Assembly: GCF_003096195.1 (NCBI RefSeq)
Contig: NZ_CP023004.1
Span: 2,088,501 to 2,152,500 of the forward strand
Reading direction: 5' to 3'
Origin: Ereboglobus luteus
GTDB taxonomy: Bacteria > Verrucomicrobiota > Verrucomicrobiia > Opitutales > Opitutaceae
Length of the DNA stretch: 64,000 nucleotides
Under the pieces are notes generated by a model. The model had not been told where the DNA came from, did not search any database, and was given only the letters and a program-made list of their open reading frames with translations. A program made the translations under genes and the position numbers. Shown piece after piece: positions 25,754 to 36,274 of this stretch (the stretch's first letter is position 1; every line of letters starts with the position of its first letter).

Positions 25754-27721
25754 TCAGATGCGTCCGTCGATTGAGAATTGAAACTGCACGGCGTGCTGCA
25801 CGGTGCGCACCACGTCGAACACGCTGGAGAGTTGAGCGCGCTCGATTTTAGTGAGCGTGGAGGGATCGAGGGTGCGGCCCGAGTCGCCGCGGCGCAGGCC
25901 GTTGAGCGTGCGCAGGCCGAGGAGGAAGTCGTAGGCGTCGCGCGCAAGGGAGGCGAGTTCGGCGCGCTCGGGCACGACGCGGCGAAGCTCCTCCCAGCGC
26001 CCGCCGGTCGAGTAGCGGCGGTTGAGTTTGTAGTGGAGCGAGAAGAGGCGCGCGGCGTCGCGAAGCGGTCCCATGCCGCGGTTTTTCAGGTCGAACTCGC
26101 TGCTGCCGCCAACGCCGAGTTTTTCGATGACGAAGCGGCCGATGAAATTGAGCGGGGGCGTGTTGTCCACGATCGTTTGCGCGAGGCGGCGCTGGAGCGG
26201 GGTGTCGGCGGAGGCGGTTGCGAAAATCCTTTCGCGGAGCCTGTCGCAGAGCGCGCGGTCGCCGGCGACGTGGCGCAGGTCGTAGAGGATGGTGGCGCGC
26301 AGGAGCCCGTCGCCGTCGATGTCGGCATTGAAGGAGGCGATCTCGTCGAGCCACTCGTTCGTCGTGCGGCACCAGCGCGGGTTGAGCGCCATGACGCCGC
26401 CCTGGCAGCGGGCGAAGCCGGCGGCGACAAGCTTGTCGATCACGCGCGCGGCGAGGCGCGTGAAAATGGCGCGCGCGGCCTCGTCCTCCTCCTGTGTTTT
26501 CGAGGGGGCGAAGACGATGGCGTTGTCCATGTCGGTGCGCAGGATCTGCTCGCGGCGCCCGTCGCTGCCGACCGACATCCACGCCCACGCCACGCCGCGC
26601 GGAAGCGAGACGCCCTCGCCCTGCAGCTCGTCGGTGGAGAGGTCGACCAGGCGTTGCGTGAGCTCGTCGTAAAGCTCGGCGCAGATTTGGCCGACGTAGA
26701 TGGCGGAGACACCGGCGTCGAGGTAGCTGCGGGCGATGTTCTCGATCTCGTCGCAAAGTTCGCGGAAGCGCGCGTTTGACTTGGCGAAACGGATTTCGCG
26801 CAACAGCCCCGCGGGATGGTGGCCGGTTTGCGCGAGCAGGTCCTTGTGCGTGCAGACGTCGAGCGCCTTGGTGTTGGGCGTGCCGTCCTCGGTGACGCAA
26901 ACCTGCCCGATGCGTTCGCGGAGCATGATCAGCATCGCGGCGGTGGCGCTGGAGTTGGGCGAGACGGTGCAGACGGGCTTCGCCATGATGCGCGAGACGG
27001 GCTCGGTTTTGGGCATTCCGTCAACGACGACGTTTTTGACGAGCGCGTTGCTGCTGACGATGCCGAGCGGGCGGCGTTCGGAATCGACAACGAGAATCGA
27101 CGGCACGCGTTTCGCTGAAATGAGCGCGGCGGCCCGCCCGATCTCGGCGTCGGGGCCGCACGTGAGCAGGCGCTCGATCGGGCGCGGCTGGATGATTTGC
27201 GCGCCGTCGAGATGCGACTGGAGGATGTTTTTTGCGCGGCCCGCCATGTGCGATTCGGTCGGTTCGTCCGAGTAGTGAATCTGGCTGCCGACACGCACGG
27301 CCCAGGAGAGGTGGCGGCGCACATAGTTTCGCGCCTCGTCGTTTTTTTCGAGCATCGCGCGGAGCATCGCCCACGAAAGGCTGTAGAGCATGGAGTCCTC
27401 GACTGCCTGCGCGCTTACGCGATTGGCCTCGTTGCGCACCAGCGCGCTCAGTCCGAGCACGTCGCCGACATCGCGCACATCGACTCGCTCGGACTGCCCC
27501 TCGTTGTCCCAGATATATTCGACGCGGCCCTGCGCAAGAAAGAGCACCTCGCCGGAGGGGTTGGCGCCCTGCCTCCAAATGTAGTCGCCCATCGGCACGA
27601 CCCAGACGTCGGCCTCGGCGGCGAGCTCGGCGACAGACTCCGCGGGCAGCATGGAAAAGGGAGGAAAGCGCATCAGCGCGTCGGCGATGCGTCCGGGAAT
27701 CATGTTTTTCGGCGCGGACAT
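25754..27721 (-). CDS. Cyclic-nucleotide-binding/CBS/DUF294 nucleotidyltransferase-like protein
   Basis: 655 residues. A cNMP-binding-like domain (about 18-150: FPPFSMLPAESVAELAAEAD, GEVLFLAQGRVEYI), a CBS pair (about 185-310: ERLLTCGPDAEIGRAAALIS; ILVVDSERRPLGIVS), then a DUF294 nucleotidyltransferase-like region with WAWMSVGSDGRREQILRTDM and DNAIVF (GS...D.D pattern) and the DUF294_C helical end. The predicted role is signalling or nucleotidyl transfer regulated by ligands. It usually accompanies a DnaQ-like exonuclease, as here. Start ATG at 27721; the frame upstream is not supported by homology. Confidence 0.9.
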   Translation of the reverse strand: MSAPKNMIPGRIADALMRFPPFSMLPAESVAELAAEADVWVVPMGDYIWRQGANPSGEVLFLAQGRVEYIWDNEGQSERVDVRDVGDVLGLSALVRNEANRVSAQAVEDSMLYSLSWAMLRAMLEKNDEARNYVRRHLSWAVRVGSQIHYSDEPTESHMAGRAKNILQSHLDGAQIIQPRPIERLLTCGPDAEIGRAAALISAKRVPSILVVDSERRPLGIVSSNALVKNVVVDGMPKTEPVSRIMAKPVCTVSPNSSATAAMLIMLRERIGQVCVTEDGTPNTKALDVCTHKDLLAQTGHHPAGLLREIRFAKSNARFRELCDEIENIARSYLDAGVSAIYVGQICAELYDELTQRLVDLSTDELQGEGVSLPRGVAWAWMSVGSDGRREQILRTDMDNAIVFAPSKTQEEDEAARAIFTRLAARVIDKLVAAGFARCQGGVMALNPRWCRTTNEWLDEIASFNADIDGDGLLRATILYDLRHVAGDRALCDRLRERIFATASADTPLQRRLAQTIVDNTPPLNFIGRFVIEKLGVGGSSEFDLKNRGMGPLRDAARLFSLHYKLNRRYSTGGRWEELRRVVPERAELASLARDAYDFLLGLRTLNGLRRGDSGRTLDPSTLTKIERAQLSSVFDVVRTVQHAVQFQFSIDGRI

Positions 27722-27885
27722 GGATTGATGAATGCGCGAAGCAAAAGCCAACTTCCCCTCAAACGCGAGCCTGCGAATTGCGCCGCACCCCGCAATCGCA
27801 CCGCGGCGCAAGGGGCCGCATTTTTTTGATTTCTTCACCAAGACATTCTCGCGCATCGCGTTCTTTTTGCGCACGCTCGCCAGCC
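27722..27885. other. Divergent intergenic region
   Basis: 164 bp between the DUF294 gene (minus) and the GAF kinase (plus); GC-rich on its left side with an A/T tract (CATTTTTTTGATTTCTTC) at about 27820 that may be part of a promoter. Nothing else seen. Confidence 0.35.
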
Positions 27886-29610
27886 GTGCCGTCAGAGAAT
27901 CACAGTTTTGAGTTCGAGGCAGTGGATGATCCGCGCGCGCTTGCGCCGCTTTATTTCATCGCATCGCTTGCGCTGGGTGACTGCAAAACCGATGTCGCTT
28001 TGCAAAAAATCCTCGACTGTGTGACGGGCGCCTTTGGCGCCACATCGGGTTACATTGCGCTGCTCGACCCGGACACGGGCAGGCTCGAAATCGAGGTGCA
28101 AAAAAACATGCCGGACGGCGCGCGCGAGTTTGCGCTGCGCCCCGGGCAGGGCGTCACCGGCTGGGTGTTTGCCCACGCCGTGCCGCGCCTCGTGCCCGAC
28201 ACAAAAGCCGAGCCGCGCCACATATCGATCCGCCCCGGGGCGCGTTGCGTGATGGCCGCGCCGCTCGGCGACGGCGAGGGGCGCGTGACCGGCATCATCA
28301 ACATCGATCACGACAAGCGCGGCGCGTTCAACGAAAACGATCTCGCATTTTTCGCGCGGCTCGCGCGCGAGGCGGCCGCGGTGATCACTCGGCTCTGGCA
28401 GCTCGGGCAACTGCGCGGCAAGGCGCGGCAACTTGAGTCATTGATTGGCATTGGCCGGACGCTCGTGGCGAAAGTCGAGCAACACGAATTGTTCGCCGCG
28501 CTCGCGCGCGACACGCAGGCGATCACCCAAAACTATGCGAGCGCGCTTTATCTTTACCAGCCGGCGCGCGACTCGGTGACGCTCGCCGCGTTTTCGTCGC
28601 CGGGGCGGCGGCCCGGGCTTCCGCCAAGCGAGATTCCGCTCGATTCGTCGCTTGTCGCGTCGGTCATTCGCACGCGCCGCCAGTTGGATTTTGCAAACAT
28701 CCGCGGCCCCGACTATCTCGCCCTCGACGACATTCCGCGCGACACCGGCCTGCACTCCGCGCTCGCGTCGCCAATGATCTGCGAGGGTGAGTTGCTGGGC
28801 GTGCTCGCGGTTTTTACGGATCGCGCGCACCGGTTCAGCAACGACGAGAAGCGTATGCTCGACGTGCTCGCGAGCCTTGGCGCGGTGGCGTTGCAAAACG
28901 CGAGGCTTTATTCGCGTGTGTTCCAGGGCGAGGCGTTGCTGCGCAAAAACGAACAGCTCACCACGCTCGGCCTGCTCGCCGCCGAGATCGCGCACGAGAT
29001 TCGCAATCCGCTCACCGTGATCAAGCTGCTCTACGGTTATCTGGGGCTGGACTTTCCGCCTGACGATCCGCGCCGCACCGACATGCGCGTGATTGGTGAA
29101 AAGCTCGACCAGCTCGAGGCGATTGTCTCGCGCGTGCTCAATTTTGCAAAGGCGCCGTCCGGCCTGCATTCGCCCCGGGTGCTTGCCGACATCATTGATG
29201 ACACGGCGGTGTTGATTCGCTTGAAGCTCGCGCAGCACAAAATCCGGCTTCATTACGAACCACCGCCGCGGCAGTTGCGCGTTGATGTGAACAAGGGGCA
29301 AATCCAACAGGTGCTGCTCAACTTGCTGCTCAACTCGATGCAGGCCATGCCCGACGGCGGCGCGATCACGATTTCGACCGTTGTATCCGAAAATTCAATA
29401 CACGTGAATGTGGCCGACAACGGGCCGGGGCTGCCTGAAAAGGTGCGCGGGCATATTTTTGACTCGTTTTTGTCGGGCCGTTCCGACGGCACGGGCTTGG
29501 GGCTGGCAATCGCAAAGCGCATCATGCTCAGCCATCACGGCGATATTGCGCTGCTCTCGACCGGCAAAACCGGCACGGCGTTCCGGCTCACGCTGCCGCG
29601 CGTGGCTTAA
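27886..29610 (+). CDS. GAF-domain sensor histidine kinase
   Basis: 574 residues from a GTG start (VPSENHSFEFEAVDD). Two GAF domains: about 35-175 (TGAFGATSGYIALLDPDTGR, GQGVTGWVFAHAVPRL) and about 195-345 (YASALYLYQPARDSVTLAAF, SALASPMICEGELLGVLAVF). Then a HisKA H-box LGLLAAEIAHEIRNPLTVIK with His370, and HATPase with LLLNSMQAMPD (N box), VADNGPGLPEK (G1) and GTGLGLAIAKRI (G2). No membrane segments, so it is a cytoplasmic sensor of a small ligand. No response regulator is adjacent. Confidence 0.92.
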   Translation: MPSENHSFEFEAVDDPRALAPLYFIASLALGDCKTDVALQKILDCVTGAFGATSGYIALLDPDTGRLEIEVQKNMPDGAREFALRPGQGVTGWVFAHAVPRLVPDTKAEPRHISIRPGARCVMAAPLGDGEGRVTGIINIDHDKRGAFNENDLAFFARLAREAAAVITRLWQLGQLRGKARQLESLIGIGRTLVAKVEQHELFAALARDTQAITQNYASALYLYQPARDSVTLAAFSSPGRRPGLPPSEIPLDSSLVASVIRTRRQLDFANIRGPDYLALDDIPRDTGLHSALASPMICEGELLGVLAVFTDRAHRFSNDEKRMLDVLASLGAVALQNARLYSRVFQGEALLRKNEQLTTLGLLAAEIAHEIRNPLTVIKLLYGYLGLDFPPDDPRRTDMRVIGEKLDQLEAIVSRVLNFAKAPSGLHSPRVLADIIDDTAVLIRLKLAQHKIRLHYEPPPRQLRVDVNKGQIQQVLLNLLLNSMQAMPDGGAITISTVVSENSIHVNVADNGPGLPEKVRGHIFDSFLSGRSDGTGLGLAIAKRIMLSHHGDIALLSTGKTGTAFRLTLPRVA

Positions 29611-29682
29611 CTTTTGGCTCGTGCGACAGCGGGGCGAATTTCACGGCGCGCTTGGCGGGCGCACCGGAAGCGTTTCATGCCT

Positions 29683-31200
29683 TTACCGTCCGCGACGCAG
29701 ACGGCTTGTGGCTTTGGGCGGAGTGGCGGCGGTTTGGGCGGCCTCGTCGAACAGCGCCGAGTAGATGTAGTTGAAGCCGTCGAGTTTTTTGCGCTCGATG
29801 CTCGAGTTTATGAAGCGTTCGATCGAGCGCGCGTCGCGCACGTCGTCCTCGGTCACAAGCGTGAAGGCGTCGCCGGTTTTTTGGGCGCGCCCGGTGCGGC
29901 CGATGCGGTGCACGTAGTCCTCGGGGTTTTCGGGCACGTCGTAGTTGATCACGTGCGACACGTCGGCGATGTCCAGGCCGCGCGCGGCGATGTCGGTGGC
30001 CACGAGAATTTCGTATTTCCCTGACTTGAATCCCGAGAGTGCCTCAAGGCGTTCGCGCTGGTTGCGGTCGGAGTGGAGCACCCCGACCTTGCGGCCCGCG
30101 CCACGAAGGCGGCCCGCGATGCGGTCGGCGCCAAACTTTGTGCGGCTGAAAATGATGATGCTGTGGTAGTCGGTGCGCTTGAGCAGTTCGTCGAGCAGGT
30201 CGGCTTTTTGCGAGGCGACGACGGGATAAAACGCGTGCGACACTGTTTCGGCGGGCGAGCGTTGCGCGCCGATTTTCACCTCGACGGGATCGTTCAGCGC
30301 CCACGAGGCGAGCTGCGCGATTTCAGGCGGGAGCGTGGCGGTGAAGAAGAGCGTTTGCCGGGCATTGGGGCATTTTTGCACGATGCGTTTCACGTCGGGC
30401 AGGAAGCCCATGTCGAGCATGCGGTCCACTTCGTCGAGCACGAGGATTTCGATGCTGTTGAGGTTCACGGTGCCTTGCTCCATGTGGTCGAGCAGGCGGC
30501 CCGGGGTCGCGGCGAGGATGTCGACGCCGCGCTGGAGGTCGTCGCGCTGTTTTCCGTAGCCGACGCCGCCATAGACGATCGTCACGTCGAGGTCGGTGTA
30601 TTCGCTGTATTCCTTGAAGGCTTCCTCGACTTGGAGCGCGAGTTCACGCGTGGGTTCGAGCACGAGGCAGCGGAGGCGTCCGTGCGAGCCGAGGCGTTGC
30701 AGGATGGGCAGCGCGAACGCGGCCGTCTTGCCCGTGCCGGTTTGCGCGGAGCCGGTCACGTCGCGTCCGGCGAGGACGTGCGGGATGGCCTGCGCCTGGA
30801 TGGGCGTGGGTTCGACATAACCTTTTTGCGCGACGGCGTAGGCGATGCGATCGTTGAGGCCTAGTTTGGAAAACGGAGTGTCCTGCGGAGGCACCTCGGC
30901 GATTTGTTTTGGCGGGCCGCTGCGCAGGGGCGGTTCGTAAACGGCCTCGCGTTTTGGCTTGGGGCCTCCGCGTTGCAGCGCGCCGCCCTTGCCGCGATGG
31001 CGGGGCTCGGCGTTGCGCGTCCCGCGATGCTCCTGCGAGCGGCCTTTGCGTTGTTGCGCGGGCGCGGGGGAACCGTCCGTTTTGTGACGGGACTTGGTGT
31101 TGCGGCCACGCTGTTGCGTTTTGGAATTGGCTTTGCCGGCGGCCTTGGAGGAAGCCGGTTTCTTGGACGAAGGCGCGAGTGCTTTGCGCAGCTTCGACAT
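29683..31200 (-). CDS. DEAD-box ATP-dependent RNA helicase
   Basis: 505 residues from MSKLRKALAPSSKKP. A basic, disordered N-terminus (about 1-85) precedes the helicase core: Q-motif (FSKLGLNDRIAYAVAQKGY... PTPIQAQAI), Walker A SAQTGTGKT, PTRELALQV, motif II LVLDEVDRML (DEVD rather than DEAD), FTATLP, and domain 2 with ILVATDIAARGLDIADVSHV and YVHRIGRTGR. Related to RhlE-type helicases. Likely ribosome assembly or RNA turnover. Convergent with the kinase gene. Confidence 0.93.
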   Translation of the reverse strand: MSKLRKALAPSSKKPASSKAAGKANSKTQQRGRNTKSRHKTDGSPAPAQQRKGRSQEHRGTRNAEPRHRGKGGALQRGGPKPKREAVYEPPLRSGPPKQIAEVPPQDTPFSKLGLNDRIAYAVAQKGYVEPTPIQAQAIPHVLAGRDVTGSAQTGTGKTAAFALPILQRLGSHGRLRCLVLEPTRELALQVEEAFKEYSEYTDLDVTIVYGGVGYGKQRDDLQRGVDILAATPGRLLDHMEQGTVNLNSIEILVLDEVDRMLDMGFLPDVKRIVQKCPNARQTLFFTATLPPEIAQLASWALNDPVEVKIGAQRSPAETVSHAFYPVVASQKADLLDELLKRTDYHSIIIFSRTKFGADRIAGRLRGAGRKVGVLHSDRNQRERLEALSGFKSGKYEILVATDIAARGLDIADVSHVINYDVPENPEDYVHRIGRTGRAQKTGDAFTLVTEDDVRDARSIERFINSSIERKKLDGFNYIYSALFDEAAQTAATPPKATSRLRRGR

Positions 31201-31470
31201 GATCTTTCTTATCATATGGTTGGTGTTAAAGGGTGAAGCATCTACCAAAGCCACTGGGTTTGACAATCTTGTATATTTGCCCGCCCGCGATACCGCCATG
31301 CGCGGAAAACATAAATAATTTTGCTGTTACCAGGCCGGGATTTTCATCGTCTCAAACATTTATTGTGGCGGTTCGGGATGAAACAATGTCTGACTCTCCA
31401 CTTCGCAAAATACTTTACCAAACACATCGCCTTGACTGACGACGAAAACAACCCCGCCCTAGAGCTTTCG

Positions 31471-33747
31471 ATGCCGCGCCAGATGCGCGCGGGCCCGGCC
31501 CGGCTCATGGTTCTATCAATCGTGTTGATGCTGTGCGCGGCGGGGCCGTCGCTCCGTGCGCAGGCGCTGCAGCCCGATCTCAACAAACTCAGCGATGACA
31601 CCATCATCACGCTCGACGAGCTCGTCGTTAGCAGCGAGCGCGATCCCGCCGATGAAAATTACGATTCCACCGGAATGGGCGGTCCTGACGCGGAGTTGGA
31701 GGAGGCGCCGTTTGCCGACGAATTGACCGCGAGCGAGTCGCGGCACCCGGAGGAATTTGATGTCGAGATCACCAACGAGCTCGAGCTTGCGTCCGGGGCG
31801 AGTCCCGTTGATCTCGTCACCGCGGTGAACCGCGTCAACCTTCGCGGATTTCCCACGCCGCGCCTGCGCAACGGGTTTTCGCAAACGGGAATCCCCGAGA
31901 TAATAAACGTCAACCACACCCAACTCATTCAGGGCCCGATCATATCCGTGACGGGACGCGCCGCGCCGGGCGGCATCCAGAACTACATCACGGGGCGTCC
32001 GCTGGGGCGCTCGCGCGTCATGCTTTACGCGATGGGCAACAGCGTGAACGTGCGCGATGTCCGCTTTGATGAAAGCACGCCCATCATTCAGAAAAAACTC
32101 TGGCAGCGCGTGGCCGCCGGCTGGCGCCAGACAAAGGGCCCCATGAGCTTCGCGCACATTCGCACGCGCTATTTGAACGCGCAGCTCACATACAAGCACA
32201 GCCGTTCCACCAGCATTATGTTTTCGGTGGATTACCTCGAATTGGACGGAAATCCCTCCTCCGGCATTCCCGAGTATCGCGAAAAACTTTTGGGCAAAAT
32301 CGTCGGCCCGTATCTGCCGCTCGCCACGTTCAATGCCTTCGGCCCGAACGCCTCCGTCGACAAGCAGCTTCTTTCCACGACACTCCAGGTCGAGACACGG
32401 CTCACCCGTCGCGTTTCCATGCGCGCCAATCTTTTCGCCTACGACCGGCGCACGACCGACGACCGCTACACCACCGGCCAGTATATTATCGAGGATGATA
32501 GGTATTCGAATCAAAGATACACGGGCAAGTTTGGCGGCACGCGTTACCCGCGACGCATCGAGCAGCCAATGCGCGCCCTCATCGGCAGCGTCGAGGCCAC
32601 CGCGCGCCTTCTGGCAGGCAGGACGGACAGCAAGGTCACCCTTCGCGTCGAGCACACGCACTCCTCCTATAAACGCATCGACCGCAGGGTGCGCTCCGCC
32701 AATTCGCTTCCCGCCGATGTGCGCATATTCGATCCCTACGCGCCGAACTATTACCGTCCGGAGTTTTCCGAGGAGGCTTACGACTACTTCGTCACCAACC
32801 GCCGCGAGGCCGCCGACTACACCAGCATCGCGCTCAGCGACCGCACCGCCTTCTGGCGCGGCAAGCTCGTCGCCACCGCGGGCGGGCGCATCGACGTCAT
32901 GTCGATCGATATTCACGACCGCCGTCCCAACGCCGCCCAAGAAAACGTCCACAGCAACGTGACCAAGTTCACCTGGCACGGCGGCGCCAACTACGTCGTG
33001 CGCCCGGGGCGGTTGCTTTTCTTCGCGGGCATAAGCAAGGCCGTCGAGCCGTCAACGCGTGTTGACGCGCGCACCGGGGATTTGCAGGGCAACGAAAGCA
33101 CCTTCGGCTACGAAGCCGGACTCAAGGGCATGTTCTTCGACAAACGCCTCGGCGCCACGCTTCTTCTTTTTCAATATTACAACCAAAACATCTCGCGTGG
33201 AAACCCGCTCTACAACGACCCGGTGGATGATGCCGACCACACGCAGCCCCAGCTTCTCAGCGCGGTCGAGGAGCGTTTCACGGGCGGCTCGCTCGACCTG
33301 AAGGCCACCCTTGCGCGCGGCTTCACGATCACCTCGCGCATCGCCTACATCGATCCGATCACAACCAAGTCGCCGGACTTCCCCGGCGAGGTTGATCGCG
33401 TCGTCACCCGCATGCCCAAGACGACCATCGGAGTGACCGCGCGCTACACTTTTCAAAAGAGCGCGCCCAAGCTGCTCGCGGGGCTGAGCACGAGCGTAAC
33501 GCTCACTCACGTCAGCGATTTTGTCGCGCACTACGGCAATTACGCGCGCGAGTATCTCGACTATCCGAGCAACACCCTCGTGAGCCTGTCCATTTCTCGC
33601 ACCTGGCTGTTTGGCGACAAAAAACGCCCCATGCGGCACACGCTCAGCGCGAGCGTGCGCAACCTTTTTGATCGCGACCAGTTGAACACCCTTCATCGCA
33701 TCGGCCAGCAGCGCGCCCTGACCCTGAGTTACCGGTTTCTTTGGTGA
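31471..33747 (+). CDS. TonB-dependent receptor-like outer membrane protein
   Basis: 758 residues with a signal peptide ending SLRAQA (start ATG 31471; an earlier in-frame ATG at 31378 gives no better signal). The N-terminal plug region starts after TLDELVVSSERDPADE, a TonB-box-like motif, and includes LRGFPTPRLRNGFSQTGIPE and IQGPIISVTGRAAPGGIQNY, a weakly conserved plug. The remainder is a long barrel of alternating aromatic strands ending LSYRFLW, a typical C-terminal beta-signal. The substrate is unknown. It is monocistronic, with a GNAT gene convergent after it. Confidence 0.82.
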   Translation: MPRQMRAGPARLMVLSIVLMLCAAGPSLRAQALQPDLNKLSDDTIITLDELVVSSERDPADENYDSTGMGGPDAELEEAPFADELTASESRHPEEFDVEITNELELASGASPVDLVTAVNRVNLRGFPTPRLRNGFSQTGIPEIINVNHTQLIQGPIISVTGRAAPGGIQNYITGRPLGRSRVMLYAMGNSVNVRDVRFDESTPIIQKKLWQRVAAGWRQTKGPMSFAHIRTRYLNAQLTYKHSRSTSIMFSVDYLELDGNPSSGIPEYREKLLGKIVGPYLPLATFNAFGPNASVDKQLLSTTLQVETRLTRRVSMRANLFAYDRRTTDDRYTTGQYIIEDDRYSNQRYTGKFGGTRYPRRIEQPMRALIGSVEATARLLAGRTDSKVTLRVEHTHSSYKRIDRRVRSANSLPADVRIFDPYAPNYYRPEFSEEAYDYFVTNRREAADYTSIALSDRTAFWRGKLVATAGGRIDVMSIDIHDRRPNAAQENVHSNVTKFTWHGGANYVVRPGRLLFFAGISKAVEPSTRVDARTGDLQGNESTFGYEAGLKGMFFDKRLGATLLLFQYYNQNISRGNPLYNDPVDDADHTQPQLLSAVEERFTGGSLDLKATLARGFTITSRIAYIDPITTKSPDFPGEVDRVVTRMPKTTIGVTARYTFQKSAPKLLAGLSTSVTLTHVSDFVAHYGNYAREYLDYPSNTLVSLSISRTWLFGDKKRPMRHTLSASVRNLFDRDQLNTLHRIGQQRALTLSYRFLW

Positions 33748-33769
33748 TTCTGGTGATGGGGAAATGCGA

Positions 33770-34264
33770 TCAAAACCCGCGCAGGAAATAATAGGCGCGC
33801 CCGTTTTCCTTGAATGTTCGCACAATCACAAACCCGACCTTGCGGTAGCATGCAATCGCGCGCGCGTTTTCAATCTGCGTGCACATGCTGAAAAACCGCG
33901 GCCGATATTTGTGCCGCAAGAAATCAACCGTCAGCCGGAGTGCCTGCGCGCCCACGCCTTTTTGGAGAAAGGCTGCTTCACCAATAAGAATATCCAGATC
34001 AATGCCGCCTTCGGGAATGTCGTTGAGTCCGGCTTCATCCAGCTCAGCGCGGTCTAACACATGCCAATGCACATACCCGGCCAGCATCTTATCGATGAGG
34101 ATGATTCGGCTGCCGCCGTTTGATTTCGTGCTCGTTGCTTCGTCGAGCGAAGTTTCGCCCCACCATTGAACGACATGCGGGCTTCTCAACCATGAGGAGA
34201 GTCGTCCCGCGTGTTCAGCGTCGCGATAATCCACAAGCGTTACGCTATTAGTTTCAATTTTCAT
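33770..34264 (-). CDS. GNAT acetyltransferase, AAC(6')-like
   Basis: 164 residues. The GNAT fold shows [18 protein letters not shown] near the N-terminus, [20 protein letters not shown] with the acetyl-CoA binding Q/K-G-x-G pattern, and [20 protein letters not shown]. The WWGE and GxID...GKG pattern resembles aminoglycoside 6'-N-acetyltransferases and RimJ-type enzymes. Resistance is possible but not shown; many chromosomal relatives have other substrates. Start ATG at 34264 sits before [20 protein letters not shown]. Confidence 0.75.
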   Translation of the reverse strand: MKIETNSVTLVDYRDAEHAGRLSSWLRSPHVVQWWGETSLDEATSTKSNGGSRIILIDKMLAGYVHWHVLDRAELDEAGLNDIPEGGIDLDILIGEAAFLQKGVGAQALRLTVDFLRHKYRPRFFSMCTQIENARAIACYRKVGFVIVRTFKENGRAYYFLRGF

Positions 34265-34417
34265 TTGGGGCTTTTGTTTTTCAATAAAGGTTTCGAGATA
34301 ATTGCGCGTAGTCAAAGTATTCGCGTGCAGGGGCTGCCATTGCTTCGTCATTTTTCGGCGCGCTCGTTTTTCGCAACTCTTGACGCGACCGCCTGCGCGC
34401 CCAATCTCGCAGTCCTT

Positions 34418-35608
34418 ATGCTTATAAAGCCCAAAGTTCGCGGATTCATTTGTGTCACGGCGCACCCGACCGGCTGTGCCGCCCACGTGCAGCAACAGAT
34501 CGACCATGTGCTCGCCAAAGGTCCGATCAAAAACGGCCCGAAAAAAGTGCTCGTCATCGGCTCATCGACCGGTTTCGGCCTCGCCTCGCGCATCACGGCC
34601 GCCTTCGGGGCCGGCGCCGACACGCTGGGCGTTTTCTTTGAGCGCCCCTCGGACGACGGACGCCTCGGCACGCCCGGCTGGTATAACACAATCGCGTTCA
34701 CCAAGGCCGCGCGCGCAGCCGGACGTTATGCGAAAAACATAAACGGCGACGCCTATTCCGACGCGATCAAGCAGCAAGCAATCGACACCATCAAGGCCGA
34801 CCTCGGCCAGGTTGACCTCGTCGTTTATTCGCTCGCCTCGCCCCGCCGCCAGCATCCGCGCACCGGCGTTGTTCACAAATCCTGCCTCAAGCCCATCGGC
34901 GCCTCCTACACCGCGAAAACCGTGGACACCGACAAGGGCGTTGTCTCTGACATCACGCTCGAACCCGCCACCGAGGCCGATGTTGCCGACACCGTCGCGG
35001 TCATGGGCGGCGAGGATTGGGAAATGTGGATCGACGCGCTTCTCAAGGCCGGCGTGCTCGCGCCCGGCGCCACCTCGGTCGCGTTTTCCTACATCGGCCC
35101 CGAAGTCACCTGGCCCATCTACAAAAACGGCACCATCGGCATGGCCAAGATCGACCTTGAGCGCGCCGCCAAAAAAATCGACGCCACGCTCAAGGCGCAC
35201 GGTTACGGACGCGCCTTCATCTCGGTCAACAAGGCGCTCGTCACTCAAGCCAGCTCGGCAATCCCCGTCGTGCCGCTCTACATTTCGATTCTCTACAAGG
35301 TGATGAAGGCAAAGGGCCTTCACGAGGGCTGCATCGAGCAAATGCAACGCCTCTTCGCCACGCAGATGTATAACGACTCCGCGCTCACATTCGACGATGG
35401 CGGGCGCGTGCGCGTCGACGATCTGGAAATGCGCGCTGACGTGCAGGGGGAAACCGCGGAAATCTGGCCGCGCGTAACAACCGAAACCCTCGACGAACTC
35501 ACCGATATTGCCGGCTACCGCAGCGAGTTTCTGCGCCTGTTCGGTTTCGGCCTGCCCGGTGTCAACTACGACGTCGCGGTCGAGCCGCACCAAACGATGC
35601 CGGAATAA
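34418..35608 (+). CDS. fabV: Enoyl-ACP reductase FabV
   Basis: 396 residues, family-typical length. Catalyses the last step of fatty-acid elongation, and is naturally insensitive to triclosan in known members. Start [23 protein letters not shown](P)H-binding [20 protein letters not shown]; conserved [12 protein letters not shown]; active-site region [21 protein letters not shown] including the Tyr/Lys pair; and a C-terminal [20 protein letters not shown] signature. A heptamer element separates it from dtd. Confidence 0.95.
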   Translation: MLIKPKVRGFICVTAHPTGCAAHVQQQIDHVLAKGPIKNGPKKVLVIGSSTGFGLASRITAAFGAGADTLGVFFERPSDDGRLGTPGWYNTIAFTKAARAAGRYAKNINGDAYSDAIKQQAIDTIKADLGQVDLVVYSLASPRRQHPRTGVVHKSCLKPIGASYTAKTVDTDKGVVSDITLEPATEADVADTVAVMGGEDWEMWIDALLKAGVLAPGATSVAFSYIGPEVTWPIYKNGTIGMAKIDLERAAKKIDATLKAHGYGRAFISVNKALVTQASSAIPVVPLYISILYKVMKAKGLHEGCIEQMQRLFATQMYNDSALTFDDGGRVRVDDLEMRADVQGETAEIWPRVTTETLDELTDIAGYRSEFLRLFGFGLPGVNYDVAVEPHQTMPE

Positions 35609-35651
35609 CGCGGCGCCGGCGTGCGCACACCAACACCCGGCATCGGTAAGT

Positions 35652-35765
35652 TCCGGAATCCCAAATTCCAAAAGAATTCTAAATTCCAATATCCAAATCT
35701 CAAAATAAACATGCGTCAGCGAAGGTATATTTTGAGATTTTGGAATTTTGGGATTTGAGATTTTC
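35652..35765. repeat. Inverted pair of heptamer repeats
   Basis: Left arm in 7-mers CAAATTC CAAAAGA, ATTCTAA, ATTCCAA, TATCCAA, ATCTCAA; right arm from 35729 TTTTGAG ATTTTGG, AATTTTG, GGATTTG. The arms can pair around about 20 bp including TAAACATGCGTCAGCG. It ends 3 bp before the dtd start. Confidence 0.78.
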
Positions 35766-35767
35766 CC

Positions 35768-36217
35768 ATGAGAGCAGTTGTCCAACGAGTCACCTCCGCA
35801 AGCGTCACGATCGACGGAATCGTTCGCGGCGAAATCGGCGCGGGGCTGGTGATTCTTCTTGGGATTGCCGAGGGCGACACGGCCGATGATGTTCGCTGGC
35901 TTGCCGAAAAATGCGCCGCGCTGCGCATCTTTGCCGACGATGCAAACGCGATGAACCGCTCGCTTGTCGACATCGGCGGCGGCGCGCTCGTGATCAGCCA
36001 GTTCACCTTGATCGCGAGCTGCCGCAAAGGCTCTCGCCCCTCGTTTCATCGCGCGGCGAAACCCGCCGGGGCGCGTCCGCTCTACGAGCAATTTCTCTCC
36101 CACTTGAGCGCCGTGCTTGGCCGCCCCGTCGCATGCGGTGAGTTCGGCGCGATGATGCAGGTCGCGCTCGTCAACGACGGCCCCGTGACAATCGTGGTCG
36201 ATTCGAGGGAGTCGTAA
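35768..36217 (+). CDS. dtd: D-aminoacyl-tRNA deacylase
   Basis: 149 residues. Removes D-amino acids (and glycine) from mischarged tRNAs. Start [17 protein letters not shown]; the catalytic Gly-Pro cross-subunit motifs are present as [17 protein letters not shown] and [18 protein letters not shown] heptamer element lies immediately upstream. An intrinsic terminator follows. Confidence 0.96.
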   Translation: MRAVVQRVTSASVTIDGIVRGEIGAGLVILLGIAEGDTADDVRWLAEKCAALRIFADDANAMNRSLVDIGGGALVISQFTLIASCRKGSRPSFHRAAKPAGARPLYEQFLSHLSAVLGRPVACGEFGAMMQVALVNDGPVTIVVDSRES

Positions 36218-36227
36218 AAATGGCATC

Positions 36228-36267
36228 GGCCGCGTTTTAGATGAAAACGCGCCCGGCCTCTTTTGTT
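36228..36267. terminator. Intrinsic terminator between dtd and comF
   Basis: GGCCGCGTTTT pairs with AAAACGCG...GGCC around AGATG, with a short CCC bulge, then TCTTTTG. An A-run on the left makes it usable by both convergent genes. Confidence 0.8.
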
Positions 36268-36274
36268 TCTGCGA

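Noticed and set aside
33770-34264. Aminoglycoside resistance gene
   Set aside because: The pattern is AAC(6')-like but no sequence feature shows drug activity, so only the broad family is given.
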